Below are positions 19,063-26,210 of a stretch of 64,000 bases of DNA, one piece after another. The notes beneath the pieces are model-generated. The model was not told the origin of the DNA. It did no database searches and saw only the letters and a list, made by a program, of their open reading frames with translations. Within the stretch, counting starts at the first letter, position 1, and each line of letters begins with the position of its first letter. Origin of the DNA: Glycomyces tritici (GTDB taxonomy: Bacteria > Actinomycetota > Actinomycetes > Mycobacteriales > Micromonosporaceae); contig NZ_JAUEMJ010000003.1 in the NCBI RefSeq assembly GCF_030403505.1, forward strand, positions 310,001 through 374,000, given 5' to 3'. The translations under genes and the position numbers were made by a program.

Positions 19063-19962
19063 GTGCTGATCGCGACCACCATCCTCTCCTCCGTCGCCGC
19101 GGGCTTCGTCGCCCAGCTCGTCGACGGCAGCCTCGGCATGGGCTTCGGCACCATCACCATGACGTTCCTGCTCGGCCTGGGCATCGCCCCGGCCGTGGCG
19201 TCCGCATCGGTGAACGTGGCGACGATCGCCACGGGCGCGGTGAGCGCCGCCTCGCACCACAGACTGCAGAACGTCCACTGGCCGACGACCCTGAAACTGG
19301 GCATCCCCGGCGCGGTCGGCGGTTTCGCCGGAGCCTGGGCGCTGGCGTCGCTGACGCGGCTCGACGCGGCCACACCGGTGACGAGCGCGATCCTCATCGC
19401 GCTGGGCGTGGTGATCGTGTGGCGCTTCGTGCAAGGCCGCGGCGCGGGCCACGGCCCGATCCGGTCGGGGTTCGCGATCCCCACGGGCCTGGTGGGCGGT
19501 TTCCTCGCCGCGGTCGGCGGGGGCGGCTGGGGGCCGGTGACGATGCCGATCACGTTGACGACCTCGCGGCTGGAGCCGCACCGGGTGGTCGGCTCGGTGT
19601 CGACGGCGCAGGTGTTCGCTTCGGCGGCGGCGGTGCTCGGCTTCTGGATGGCGGTGCCGGACACGCTGACGGTGCTGTGGCCGGTCGTGGTCGGCATGGC
19701 GATCGGCGGCATGGCCGCGGCGCCGCTGGCGGCGTGGCTGACCCGCAAGATCCCTACGGCGAAACTGGGTTCGACGATCGGCATGCTCGTGGTGGCGCTG
19801 AACCTGCGGACCCTCTTGGCGACGTTCGCGGTCCCGTGGCCGGTCGTGACGGGCCTGTACCTGGCCCTCGCGGCGGTCTGGGCGCTGGTGCTGGTGGCGC
19901 CGAAGCGCCGCGAGACCCGGGAGGCGGCGGCGGAGCCGGCCCCGCTGGAGGCCGAGGCGTAG
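19063..19962 (+). CDS. TSUP family (TauE/SafE) sulfite/anion permease
   Basis: A 299-residue integral membrane protein with about 8 helices in two repeats. The repeats share QLVDGSLGMGFGTITMTFLL near the N-terminus and VGGFLAAVGGGGWGPVTMP in the middle, the hallmark glycine-rich re-entrant sequences of TSUP exporters. Members move sulfite, sulfoacetate, thiosulfate or other small organic anions; the substrate is unknown here. The GTG start has GAGGGAG seven bases upstream. The Ala/Glu-rich tail is cytosolic. It is followed by a strong bidirectional terminator. Confidence 0.9.
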   Translation: MLIATTILSSVAAGFVAQLVDGSLGMGFGTITMTFLLGLGIAPAVASASVNVATIATGAVSAASHHRLQNVHWPTTLKLGIPGAVGGFAGAWALASLTRLDAATPVTSAILIALGVVIVWRFVQGRGAGHGPIRSGFAIPTGLVGGFLAAVGGGGWGPVTMPITLTTSRLEPHRVVGSVSTAQVFASAAAVLGFWMAVPDTLTVLWPVVVGMAIGGMAAAPLAAWLTRKIPTAKLGSTIGMLVVALNLRTLLATFAVPWPVVTGLYLALAAVWALVLVAPKRRETREAAAEPAPLEAEA

Positions 19963-19982
19963 CCTCTGCGGCAACGACATTC

Positions 19983-20015
19983 GCAGGGCCCGGACCGGCG
20001 CGGTCCGGGCCCTGC
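19983..20015. terminator. bidirectional intrinsic terminator
   Basis: A 15-bp stem beginning GCAGGGCCCGGACC on the left and ending GGTCCGGGCCCTGC on the right, with a 3-base loop. It lies between the convergent TSUP permease and crystallin-like genes. Confidence 0.85.
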
Positions 20016-20021
20016 CGCGTC

Positions 20022-20555
20022 CTAACTGATCTGGTAGGAGCCGGCGCGGTTGCTCCAGCCGATGGTGCCGAGGTTCGCGAGGTTGTCGATCCAGGTGGAG
20101 GAGGCCCCGGAGAGGGTCACGGTGTCCCAGAGCTTGATGTCGCACGAGCGGTACGTGTGGACCGAGCTGGCGCGGTTGTTCCAGCCGGCCGCGTCGAGGT
20201 AGTCGACGCTGAACTCGACGGGCGAGTACGCGGCGGAGCAGGTGTAGCTGCCGTCGCCCACGAAGGAGCGGGTGCCGCCGGCGGGGTCGTAGTTCGTGCG
20301 GTCGTAGAGCGTGATGAGGGTGACCGACTGGATGCCGACCTCCTCGGCGGCGGCCGCGTCGGCGGCGAAGGCGGCGTCCTGGGTGGCGGCGCAGGTCGTC
20401 TCGTGGGTGCTGAGGTTGACGACGCAGTGGTCGGCGGCGGGCGCGGCCTGGGCGGTGCCGGGCGCGAACGCCATGATGGCGGCGAGGGCCAGGAGGGCCG
20501 ATGACCCGGCGGCCAGCGCGCGCTTCCGGGGGGCGTGGTGCAGCGGTTCACTCAT
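20022..20555 (-). CDS. secreted beta/gamma-crystallin-like protein (peptidase inhibitor I36-like)
   Basis: A 177-residue exported protein. A Sec signal peptide is clear: basic RKR, a hydrophobic stretch, and a likely cleavage after PGTAQA. The mature part has two related segments with GWNNRASSVHTYRSC and GWSNRAGSYQI, and paired cysteines, as in single- or double-motif beta/gamma-crystallins and Streptomyces metalloproteinase inhibitors (family I36). A calcium-stabilised or protease-inhibitory role is possible but unproven. ATG at 20555 has TAGAAT 6 bases upstream and no Shine-Dalgarno, consistent with leaderless transcription. It is a single gene behind a terminator. Confidence 0.7.
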   Translation of the reverse strand: MSEPLHHAPRKRALAAGSSALLALAAIMAFAPGTAQAAPAADHCVVNLSTHETTCAATQDAAFAADAAAAEEVGIQSVTLITLYDRTNYDPAGGTRSFVGDGSYTCSAAYSPVEFSVDYLDAAGWNNRASSVHTYRSCDIKLWDTVTLSGASSTWIDNLANLGTIGWSNRAGSYQIS

Positions 20556-20561
20556 GACCGG

Positions 20562-20567
20562 ATTCTA
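20562..20567 (-). promoter_or_regulatory. -10 hexamer TAGAAT for a leaderless transcript
   Basis: TAGAAT on the minus strand, exactly 6 bases before the ATG at 20555. Confidence 0.5.
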
Positions 20568-20612
20568 TGCGACCGGAGGTCGTGTTCGTAACTGCCGCAA
20601 GGCGACAGAAAA

Positions 20613-20639
20613 GGCCCGGACCGTCCACCGGTCCGGGCC
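20613..20639 (-). terminator. intrinsic terminator of the acyl-CoA dehydrogenase gene
   Basis: Stem GGCCCGGACCG / CGGTCCGGGCC (11 bp) with a 5-base loop. On the minus strand it is followed by TTTTCTGTCG, a short U-tract. Confidence 0.85.
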
Positions 20640-20654
20640 CGGCACCGACTTCGT

Positions 20655-21821
20655 CTAGAACGCCTTGCCGCGCTGGAGCTCCCGGGCGATGACGATGCGC
20701 TGCACCTGGTTGGTGCCCTCGTAGATCTGGGTGATCTTGGCGTCGCGCATCATGCGCTCGAGGGGGAAGTCCTGGGTGTAGCCGTAGCCGCCGAGGATCT
20801 GGACCATGTCGGTGGTGATCTGCATGGCCGCGTCGGAGGCGAAGCACTTGGCGGCGGCGCCGAAGTAGGTGAGGTCGGCGTCGCCGCGCTCGGAGCGGGC
20901 GGCGGCCGCGTAGGTGAGTTCGCGGGCAGCGCTGATCTTCATGGCCGCGTCCGCGAGCAGGAACTGGACGCCCTGGAACGCGGCGATCGGCTTGCCGAAC
21001 TGCTCCCGTTCGGCCGCGTAGGCGGTCGCGGCGTCGAGCGCGCCCTGGGCGATGCCGAGGGCCTGCGCGGCGATGGTGACGCGGGTGTGGTCGAGGGTGC
21101 GCATGGCGAGCGAGAACCCTTGGCCGACTTCGCCGATGAGTCGGCCGGCGGGGAGTCGCACCGAGTCGAGGTAGACCTCGGCGGTCGGGGAGCCCTTGAT
21201 GCCGAGCTTCTTCTCGGGCTTGCCGAAGGAGACGCCCGCGTCGCCCTTCTCGACGACGAACGCGGAGATGCCCTTGGCGCCCGCGCCGGGTTCGGTGACG
21301 GCGAAGACGGTGTAGAACTCGCTCACGCCCGCGTTGGTGATCCAGCGCTTGACGCCGTCGAGGACCCAGTCGTCGCCGTCGCGGACGGCGCGGGTGGTCA
21401 TGGACGCCGCGTCCGAGCCGGCCTCGGGTTCGGAGAGGCAGTACGAGAACATCGCGTCGCCTGCGGCCACGGGCGGCAGGTAGCGGCGCTTCAGCTCCTC
21501 GGAGGCGTCGAGGAGGAGCGGCAGCGAGCCGAGCTTGTTGACGGCGGGGATGAGCGAGGAGGAGGCGCAGGCGCGCGCGACCTCTTCGATGACGATGGCG
21601 GTGCCGAGCGCGTCGATGCCCGCGCCGCCGTATTCGGCGGGGATGTGCGGGGCGTGGAGGTCGGCGGACTTGAGCGCCTCGTAGGAGCGCTCCGGGAAGG
21701 TCGCGGTCGCGTCGGCCTCGGCGGCGTGGGGCGCGACCCCGGTGTCGCAGACGCCGCGGGTCGCCGCCCGGATGTCGTCATACTCTTCTGGCAGCTGGTA
21801 GGGGGTGAACCCGGTGGACAT
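20655..21821 (-). CDS. acyl-CoA dehydrogenase (FadE25-like)
   Basis: A 388-residue flavoprotein that oxidises an acyl-CoA thioester at the alpha-beta bond. The FAD/acyl signatures are present: CLSEPEAGSDAASM (PROSITE signature 1), KRWITNAG, and near the end QILGGYGYTQDFPLERMMRD (signature 2). The catalytic base is the Glu of IYEGTNQVQR, the position used by short/medium-chain enzymes. It is closest in look to mycobacterial FadE25 and to isovaleryl/isobutyryl-type enzymes, so branched-chain amino acid breakdown is a fair guess. The ATG has GGGAG seven bases upstream; TACACT about 50 bases before the start may be its -10. Confidence 0.92.
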   Translation of the reverse strand: MSTGFTPYQLPEEYDDIRAATRGVCDTGVAPHAAEADATATFPERSYEALKSADLHAPHIPAEYGGAGIDALGTAIVIEEVARACASSSLIPAVNKLGSLPLLLDASEELKRRYLPPVAAGDAMFSYCLSEPEAGSDAASMTTRAVRDGDDWVLDGVKRWITNAGVSEFYTVFAVTEPGAGAKGISAFVVEKGDAGVSFGKPEKKLGIKGSPTAEVYLDSVRLPAGRLIGEVGQGFSLAMRTLDHTRVTIAAQALGIAQGALDAATAYAAEREQFGKPIAAFQGVQFLLADAAMKISAARELTYAAAARSERGDADLTYFGAAAKCFASDAAMQITTDMVQILGGYGYTQDFPLERMMRDAKITQIYEGTNQVQRIVIARELQRGKAF

Positions 21822-22087
21822 CAGTGGCTCCCGCGTTTGTTACTCGTCAGTACGATGGGCCGAGTGTAGCCCACTGCGGCCGCGACCGGTGATGCCCGCC
21901 ACCGCGAGTTTTCTACTGCTTCTCCGCAACTTAGGACGAAGTTCATGCGTGAAGCTGAATATACGACTGCGCAGGCCATAGTCGCATTCACGTACAATTC
22001 GAGGTCGCCGCGCACGAATCCAACGCACGTACGCACGGGCGCCGCCCCCACCGGGCGGGCCCGCCGAACGAACAGACAGGGCACCAG

Positions 22088-23482
22088 ATGGCGAACGCGA
22101 GCCAGTCACCTTCGCAGAACACCACGACCCGGCCCCGCATCTCCTTCCTCGGATGCGGATACCTCGGGACGACCTACGCGGTCTGCTTCGCGGAGCTGGG
22201 CTACGAGGTGATCGGGTACGACGTCGACGCCGCCAAGATCGAATCCCTCAACACCGGGGTGCTCCCCATCCACGAGCCGGGCCTGCCCGAGCTGCTGAAG
22301 AAGAACCTCGAGACGGGCCGCCTGCGGTTCACCACCGACGTCCAGTCCGTCGCCGACTTCGCCGACGTCCACTTCATCTGCGTCGGCACCCCCCAGCGCA
22401 AGGGCGAGCACCGCGCGGACCTCTCCTACATCGAGACCGCCGTCGTCGACCTCTCCCAGCACCTGAGCCGCAAGGTCCTCATCGTCGGCAAGTCCACGGT
22501 GCCCGTCGGCACCGCCACCTGGGTCCAGGAGCTCGTCGACCGCCACGCCCCCGAGGGCCTCGGCGTCGAGGTCGGCTGGAGCCCGGAGTTCCTCCAGGAG
22601 TCGAACGCGATGCACGACGTCCTGCGCCCCAACCGGATCGTGTACGCCGCCCAGTCCGAATGGGCCTCCCAGCTGCTCAAGGACGTGCACCGCGGCATCC
22701 TCGAACTGGCCGCGGTCGAAGACCGCGAGGTCCCCGTCGTCGAGACCGACCTGGCGACGGCCGAGCTGGTGAAGGTCGCCGCGAACGCGTTCCTGGCCAC
22801 CAAGATCTCCTTCATCAACGCCATGGCCGACCTGAGCGAGGCAGCCGGCGCCGACGTGGTCGACCTGGCCCGCGCCATCGGCTACGACCAGCGCATCGGC
22901 AACAAGTTCCTGCGCGCCGGCATCGGCTTCGGCGGCGGCTGCCTGCCCAAGGACATCCGGGCGCTCTCGGCGCGCGCCGGCGAGCTCGGCGTGGGCGAGT
23001 CGTTCCGGTTCCTCGACGAGGTCGACGCCGTGAACACGCGCCGCCGCTCGCACACCGTGCGCGCGGTCGCGGAGCTGGCCGGGCGGTCCTCGGGGCCGAA
23101 CGGGCCGGACCTGTCGGGGGTGCGCATCGCCTACCTGGGCGCGACGTTCAAGCCCGACACCGACGACATCCGCGACTCGCCCGCGCTGGACATCGCGCGG
23201 CGGCTGCGGTCGGCGCGCGCCGACGTGGTCGTGTACGACCCGGAGGGGCTGGAGAACGCGCAGGGGTTCGCGCCGGAGCTGAGCTTCGTGAAGACCCTCG
23301 CCGAGGCGGTCGCGGGCGCCGACGTGGTGTGCGCGATGGTGCCGTGGGAGGAGTTCCGCACGCTCGACCCGGAGGCGCTGGGCCAGCAGGTGGCCGAGCG
23401 GCGCATCCTCGACGGCATGAACGCGTTCGACCCGGTGCAGTGGCGCAAGCACGGCTGGTCGTACCAGGGCATCGGCCGCTAG
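22088..23482 (+). CDS. UDP-glucose/GDP-mannose dehydrogenase family protein (UDP-glucose 6-dehydrogenase)
   Basis: A 464-residue NAD-dependent enzyme that oxidises a nucleotide-activated hexose at C6 to the uronate. The first Rossmann motif is FLGCGYLGTTYAVCFAELGY, the catalytic Cys is in GFGGGCLPKD near residue 280, and GATFKPDTDDIRDSP marks the C-terminal nucleotide-sugar-binding domain. It resembles mycobacterial UdgA (Rv0322), so UDP-glucuronate is the likely product, feeding a uronate-containing wall or capsular polymer. The enzyme at 36882-38156 is a second, distinct member, closer to the WecC/WbpA branch. The start ATG at 22088 is poorly marked by a ribosome site. Confidence 0.88.
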   Translation: MANASQSPSQNTTTRPRISFLGCGYLGTTYAVCFAELGYEVIGYDVDAAKIESLNTGVLPIHEPGLPELLKKNLETGRLRFTTDVQSVADFADVHFICVGTPQRKGEHRADLSYIETAVVDLSQHLSRKVLIVGKSTVPVGTATWVQELVDRHAPEGLGVEVGWSPEFLQESNAMHDVLRPNRIVYAAQSEWASQLLKDVHRGILELAAVEDREVPVVETDLATAELVKVAANAFLATKISFINAMADLSEAAGADVVDLARAIGYDQRIGNKFLRAGIGFGGGCLPKDIRALSARAGELGVGESFRFLDEVDAVNTRRRSHTVRAVAELAGRSSGPNGPDLSGVRIAYLGATFKPDTDDIRDSPALDIARRLRSARADVVVYDPEGLENAQGFAPELSFVKTLAEAVAGADVVCAMVPWEEFRTLDPEALGQQVAERRILDGMNAFDPVQWRKHGWSYQGIGR

Positions 23483-23502
23483 ACTCGAAGACGCGAATTC
23501 CC

Positions 23503-23539
23503 CGAACCGCCCGGCGCGCACGACGCGCCGGGCGGTTCG
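23503..23539 (+). terminator. intrinsic terminator after the UDP-glucose dehydrogenase gene
   Basis: A 16-bp perfect stem (CGAACCGCCCGGCGCG / CGCGCCGGGCGGTTCG) with loop CACGA. Confidence 0.9.
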
Positions 23540-23547
23540 TTCGTATG

Positions 23548-23728
23548 CGGCGTTTCCAGGCGTCAGCCTTCAAAACGGACACCCTGGGGACCCCCCGTAT
23601 TCCATGCTCCCAGCAGGGTCCGACATGGCCCGGGGTGTTCGGGCGTTTCGCGGCGCTAGCCTTCAAAACGGACATCCGGAGAACCCCCGGCAACAACCCT
23701 GCCGCAGGGGTACGACATCGCCCCCGGT
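23548..23728 (-). repeat. tandem pair of about 92-bp intergenic repeats (family R2)
   Basis: Unit A (23548-23640) and unit B (23641-23728) are adjacent. Both contain GCCTTCAAAACGGACA followed by a C-rich block (CCCCCC or CCCCC) and, near the end, a TACGACAT or TCCGACAT box. Two related units occur in the opposite orientation at 51311-51481, again side by side with a 92-bp period and again between convergent genes. The copies have diverged outside the core. No ORF or transposon ends are visible. Confidence 0.75.
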
Positions 23729-23753
23729 CAGCGCCTCGTGAGACGCGTCAGGG

Positions 23754-24005
23754 TCAGGGTGCGAGGTTCACTCGCGTGAACGGCCAGGCGTGCGGGGCGC
23801 GGTCGACGAGGGCTTCGGGCGGGTCGGGGAGGCGGCGGGGCGGGCGGGGTCCGACGGCGATCACGACGACCCGGTCCCCGGCAATGAACACCTCGGTGCG
23901 CACCTCGGGGTCGGCGACGGCGTGCACGCCCTCGTCGAGCACCCAGCGGAGCAGCTCGGCCCCGCGCCCCTCGGCGGCCTTGGCCTCCCACATCAGCGTG
24001 TCCAC
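23754..24005 (-). CDS. conserved-looking small protein downstream of ubiX
   Basis: An 83-residue protein of unknown function. It begins VDTLMWEAKAAEGRGAELLR and has a pattern of alternating beta strands and helices (TEVFIAGDRVVVIAVG) that could be a small ferredoxin-like/ABM-type fold. The GTG start lies 2 bases after the ubiX stop and is preceded by GGAGGAG formed by the last ubiX codons, so it is almost certainly translated as the second gene of an operon. I do not recognise a named family. A role with UbiX or with quinone synthesis is only guilt by association. Confidence 0.65.
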   Translation of the reverse strand: MDTLMWEAKAAEGRGAELLRWVLDEGVHAVADPEVRTEVFIAGDRVVVIAVGPRPPRRLPDPPEALVDRAPHAWPFTRVNLAP

Positions 24006-24007
24006 CG

Positions 24008-24592
24008 CTACTCCTCCACTGCCTCGGTGCCGTTCAGACCGTCCCATCGTCGCGCACGGGGGTGGTCGAGTCCGAACTGGTCGAGCGTCCGCGCCACCAC
24101 GTGGTCCACGATGTCGTCGATCGTCTCAGGCTTGTTGTAGAACGCGGGCACCGGCGGCAGCACGACCGCGCCCATGCGCGAGAGCACCAGCAGGTTCTCC
24201 AGGTGGATCTCCGAGAGCGGGCTCTCGCGGGCCAGCAGCACGAGCCGGCGCCGCTCCTTGAGCGTCACGTCCGCGGCCCGCCCGATCAGCCCCTCGGTGT
24301 AGCCGGTGCGGACCGCGGCGACCGTCTTCATCGAGCACGGCGCGATGACCATCCCGTCGGTGCGGAACGACCCCGAGGAGATCGGCGCGGCCTGCTCCCC
24401 CGGCCCCCAGGCGTGGTCGGCGAGCGCGACGACCTCGGCGGGCGTGTAGGGGGTCTCGAGGCGGAGGGTGGTGCGGGCCCAGCGGCTCATGACGAGGTGG
24501 GTCTCGACGCCGTCGATGTCGCGCAGCGCCTCGAGGAGCCGGACGCCGAAGATCGCGCCGGTCGCTCCGGTGATGCCGACGACGAGTCGCAT
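24008..24592 (-). CDS. ubiX: UbiX-type flavin prenyltransferase
   Basis: Makes prenylated FMN, the cofactor of UbiD-type decarboxylases, from FMN and dimethylallyl phosphate. The 194-residue protein shows GITGATGAIFGVRLLEAL at the start, SSGSFRTDGMVIAPCSMKTV in the middle and LLARESPLSEIHLENL, which carry the conserved FMN- and prenyl-phosphate-contacting Ser, Arg and Glu residues. GGAGGGG precedes the ATG at 24592. No ubiD is present in the window; its partner may act in menaquinone synthesis or aromatic acid decarboxylation elsewhere. It is co-transcribed with the small gene 23754-24005 and divergent from the deacetylase. Confidence 0.93.
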   Translation of the reverse strand: MRLVVGITGATGAIFGVRLLEALRDIDGVETHLVMSRWARTTLRLETPYTPAEVVALADHAWGPGEQAAPISSGSFRTDGMVIAPCSMKTVAAVRTGYTEGLIGRAADVTLKERRRLVLLARESPLSEIHLENLLVLSRMGAVVLPPVPAFYNKPETIDDIVDHVVARTLDQFGLDHPRARRWDGLNGTEAVEE

Positions 24593-24631
24593 GTCCCCTC
24601 CAGGTTTCCTCGAAATGTGGGCCAACACACT

Positions 24632-24637
24632 TACAAT
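24632..24637 (+). promoter_or_regulatory. -10 hexamer TACAAT for a leaderless deacetylase transcript
   Basis: TACAAT, 6 bases before the ATG at 24644, in the 51-bp ubiX-deacetylase gap. Confidence 0.55.
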
Positions 24638-24643
24638 CACGAC

Positions 24644-25552
24644 ATGGTTCGTCACAAACTGGGCATTGCGGCCGCGGCCGCGCTGCTGCTCGCGCTCGCC
24701 TGGGTCTGGCCTGAGGGCGACGAACCGCCTGCGAGAGCGACCGCGACCGAGCCTACTGCGTCGGCCTCGACTTCGCCTGCGAGCGAGGGCGAGAGCGAGG
24801 CCGAGGACACCGGCTCGAGCGAGGCCCCGGCCTCGTCGGCCGGGCCGGAGGAAGAGCCGAGCGATGCGGCGCCCGAGCCGGGGACCGAGCCCGCGGCCTC
24901 CCCCACGCCCGCCGCGCCGACGCCGCCGGTGGCCGAACCGGCCGCGAACACGTACGACGGGCCGCTGGGCACGCGCAACCACACCGGGGACCACCGGGTG
25001 GCGCTGACGTTCGACGACGGGCCGTCCCCGGAGTGGACGCCGAAGGTGCTGGACATGCTGCGCGAGCGCGGGGTCAAGGCGACGTTCTGCCTGATCGGGG
25101 CGTACGCGGAGGCGTACCCGGAGCTGGTGGCGGACATCGCCCGGGAGGGCCACACCCTGTGCAACCACTCGTGGTTCCACGAGTTCGACCTGGGCAAGTG
25201 GAGTGAGGAGGAGATCCGGGCGAACCTGCAGCGCACGAACGACGCGATCCTGAAGGCCGCGCCGGGCGCCGAGGTGCGGTACTTCCGGCACGCGGGCGGG
25301 CAGTGGACGGACCGGGCGATCGCGGTGGCGGCGGACCTGGGCATGGAGTCGCTGCACTGGACCGTGGACCCCTCGGACTGGGACAACGCGGTGACGGAGA
25401 AGCAGATCCGCGAGCACGTGCTCGACCGCAGCGCGCCGGGCGCGATCGTGCTGCTGCACGACGGGGCCTCGAACCAGGCGGACATGTGCGGGGCGCTCAC
25501 CTCGATCTTCACGGAGTTCTCGCGCCGCGGCTACGTGTACACCCCGCTGTAA
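24644..25552 (+). CDS. exported polysaccharide deacetylase (NodB domain, CE4)
   Basis: A 302-residue secreted or membrane-anchored enzyme. A hydrophobic N-terminus (residues 5-22) is followed by about 80 residues of Glu/Ala/Ser/Pro-rich linker, then the NodB domain. The catalytic motifs are intact: TFDDGPSP (catalytic base Asp and metal Asp), HSWFHEFDL (two metal His), RHAGGQW in place of the usual RxPxG, and LLHDGAS with the last His. It should remove acetyl groups from peptidoglycan or another N-acetylated wall glycan. RHAGG is a variant of motif 3. TACAAT 6 bases before the ATG suggests leaderless transcription. Confidence 0.9.
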   Translation: MVRHKLGIAAAAALLLALAWVWPEGDEPPARATATEPTASASTSPASEGESEAEDTGSSEAPASSAGPEEEPSDAAPEPGTEPAASPTPAAPTPPVAEPAANTYDGPLGTRNHTGDHRVALTFDDGPSPEWTPKVLDMLRERGVKATFCLIGAYAEAYPELVADIAREGHTLCNHSWFHEFDLGKWSEEEIRANLQRTNDAILKAAPGAEVRYFRHAGGQWTDRAIAVAADLGMESLHWTVDPSDWDNAVTEKQIREHVLDRSAPGAIVLLHDGASNQADMCGALTSIFTEFSRRGYVYTPL

Positions 25553-25763
25553 GCCCCGAAGCGAAACGCCGAACCGCAGTCAGGCGCCCGCACCTCGCGC
25601 CGGCTGCGGCTGCGACTGCGACGACTGCGCAGCCTCGGCGACCGGCTCACCCGGTGCACCTCGGCGGCTCATGCCCGTGGACGGTCGCCTCGCGCGCACC
25701 GTCCGGCGTCCAGGGCTCCGTTCAGGGCAGCCCGGAACGCCACGGCCACATGCAAAGCGAAAG

Positions 25764-26210
25764 TCAGCGCAGGTCGGCGGGCATCTTGCGGCCCGGCAGG
25801 AGCGCGAGGAACGCGAGGGCGAGCAGGCCGACGCTCAGGGCGGCCTGGACGGGGAACTCGAGCCCGAGCAGCCCGCCGCCGCCGTTGCCGGAGCCGCCGC
25901 CGTCGATCGGCCGCGACTCGGGGGACGCGCCGTCGGTGGACGGGTCCGGGGTGCCGTCGCCGTCGCTGTCCCCGCCGTCGGTGTCGGAGGTGCCGTCGCC
26001 GTCGTAGCTGGGGCTCGGGGTGGGCGAGCCGGGCGGGATCGGGTACGACTCGTCGACGTTCGTCCAGTCCACATGGGAAATAGTGGATTGACTTTCAGAG
26101 GGGGCGCCGTTCGCGGTCAGGCTCCCGAGAATCGCGGGCAGGGAGAAGAGACCCACCACCCCGATCACGGTCGCGGCGAGCACCAGACGCGAGAGCCGGA
26201 ACTTGCGCAC
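25764..26210 (-). CDS. hypothetical protein with two terminal membrane segments and an acidic Gly/Asp linker
   Basis: A 148-residue protein of unknown function. An N-terminal hydrophobic segment (residues 8-30, signal anchor) is followed by a Ser/Pro/Thr stretch, an Asp-Gly repeat region (DGDGTSDTDGGDSDGDGTPD is typical) that looks able to bind calcium, a Gly-rich stretch and a C-terminal hydrophobic helix ending in GRKMPADLR. The layout resembles small surface proteins with a C-terminal membrane anchor, but no LPXTG is present. The GTG start lies 46 bases inside the 3' end of the preceding gene, and TAAGGT 6 bases upstream could be its own -10. Confidence 0.6.
   Translation of the reverse strand: MRKFRLSRLVLAATVIGVVGLFSLPAILGSLTANGAPSESQSTISHVDWTNVDESYPIPPGSPTPSPSYDGDGTSDTDGGDSDGDGTPDPSTDGASPESRPIDGGGSGNGGGGLLGLEFPVQAALSVGLLALAFLALLPGRKMPADLR

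Noticed and set aside
23641..23728. CRISPR array at the R2 repeats
   Set aside because: Only two diverged units per locus, with no regular short direct repeats and spacers and no cas genes.
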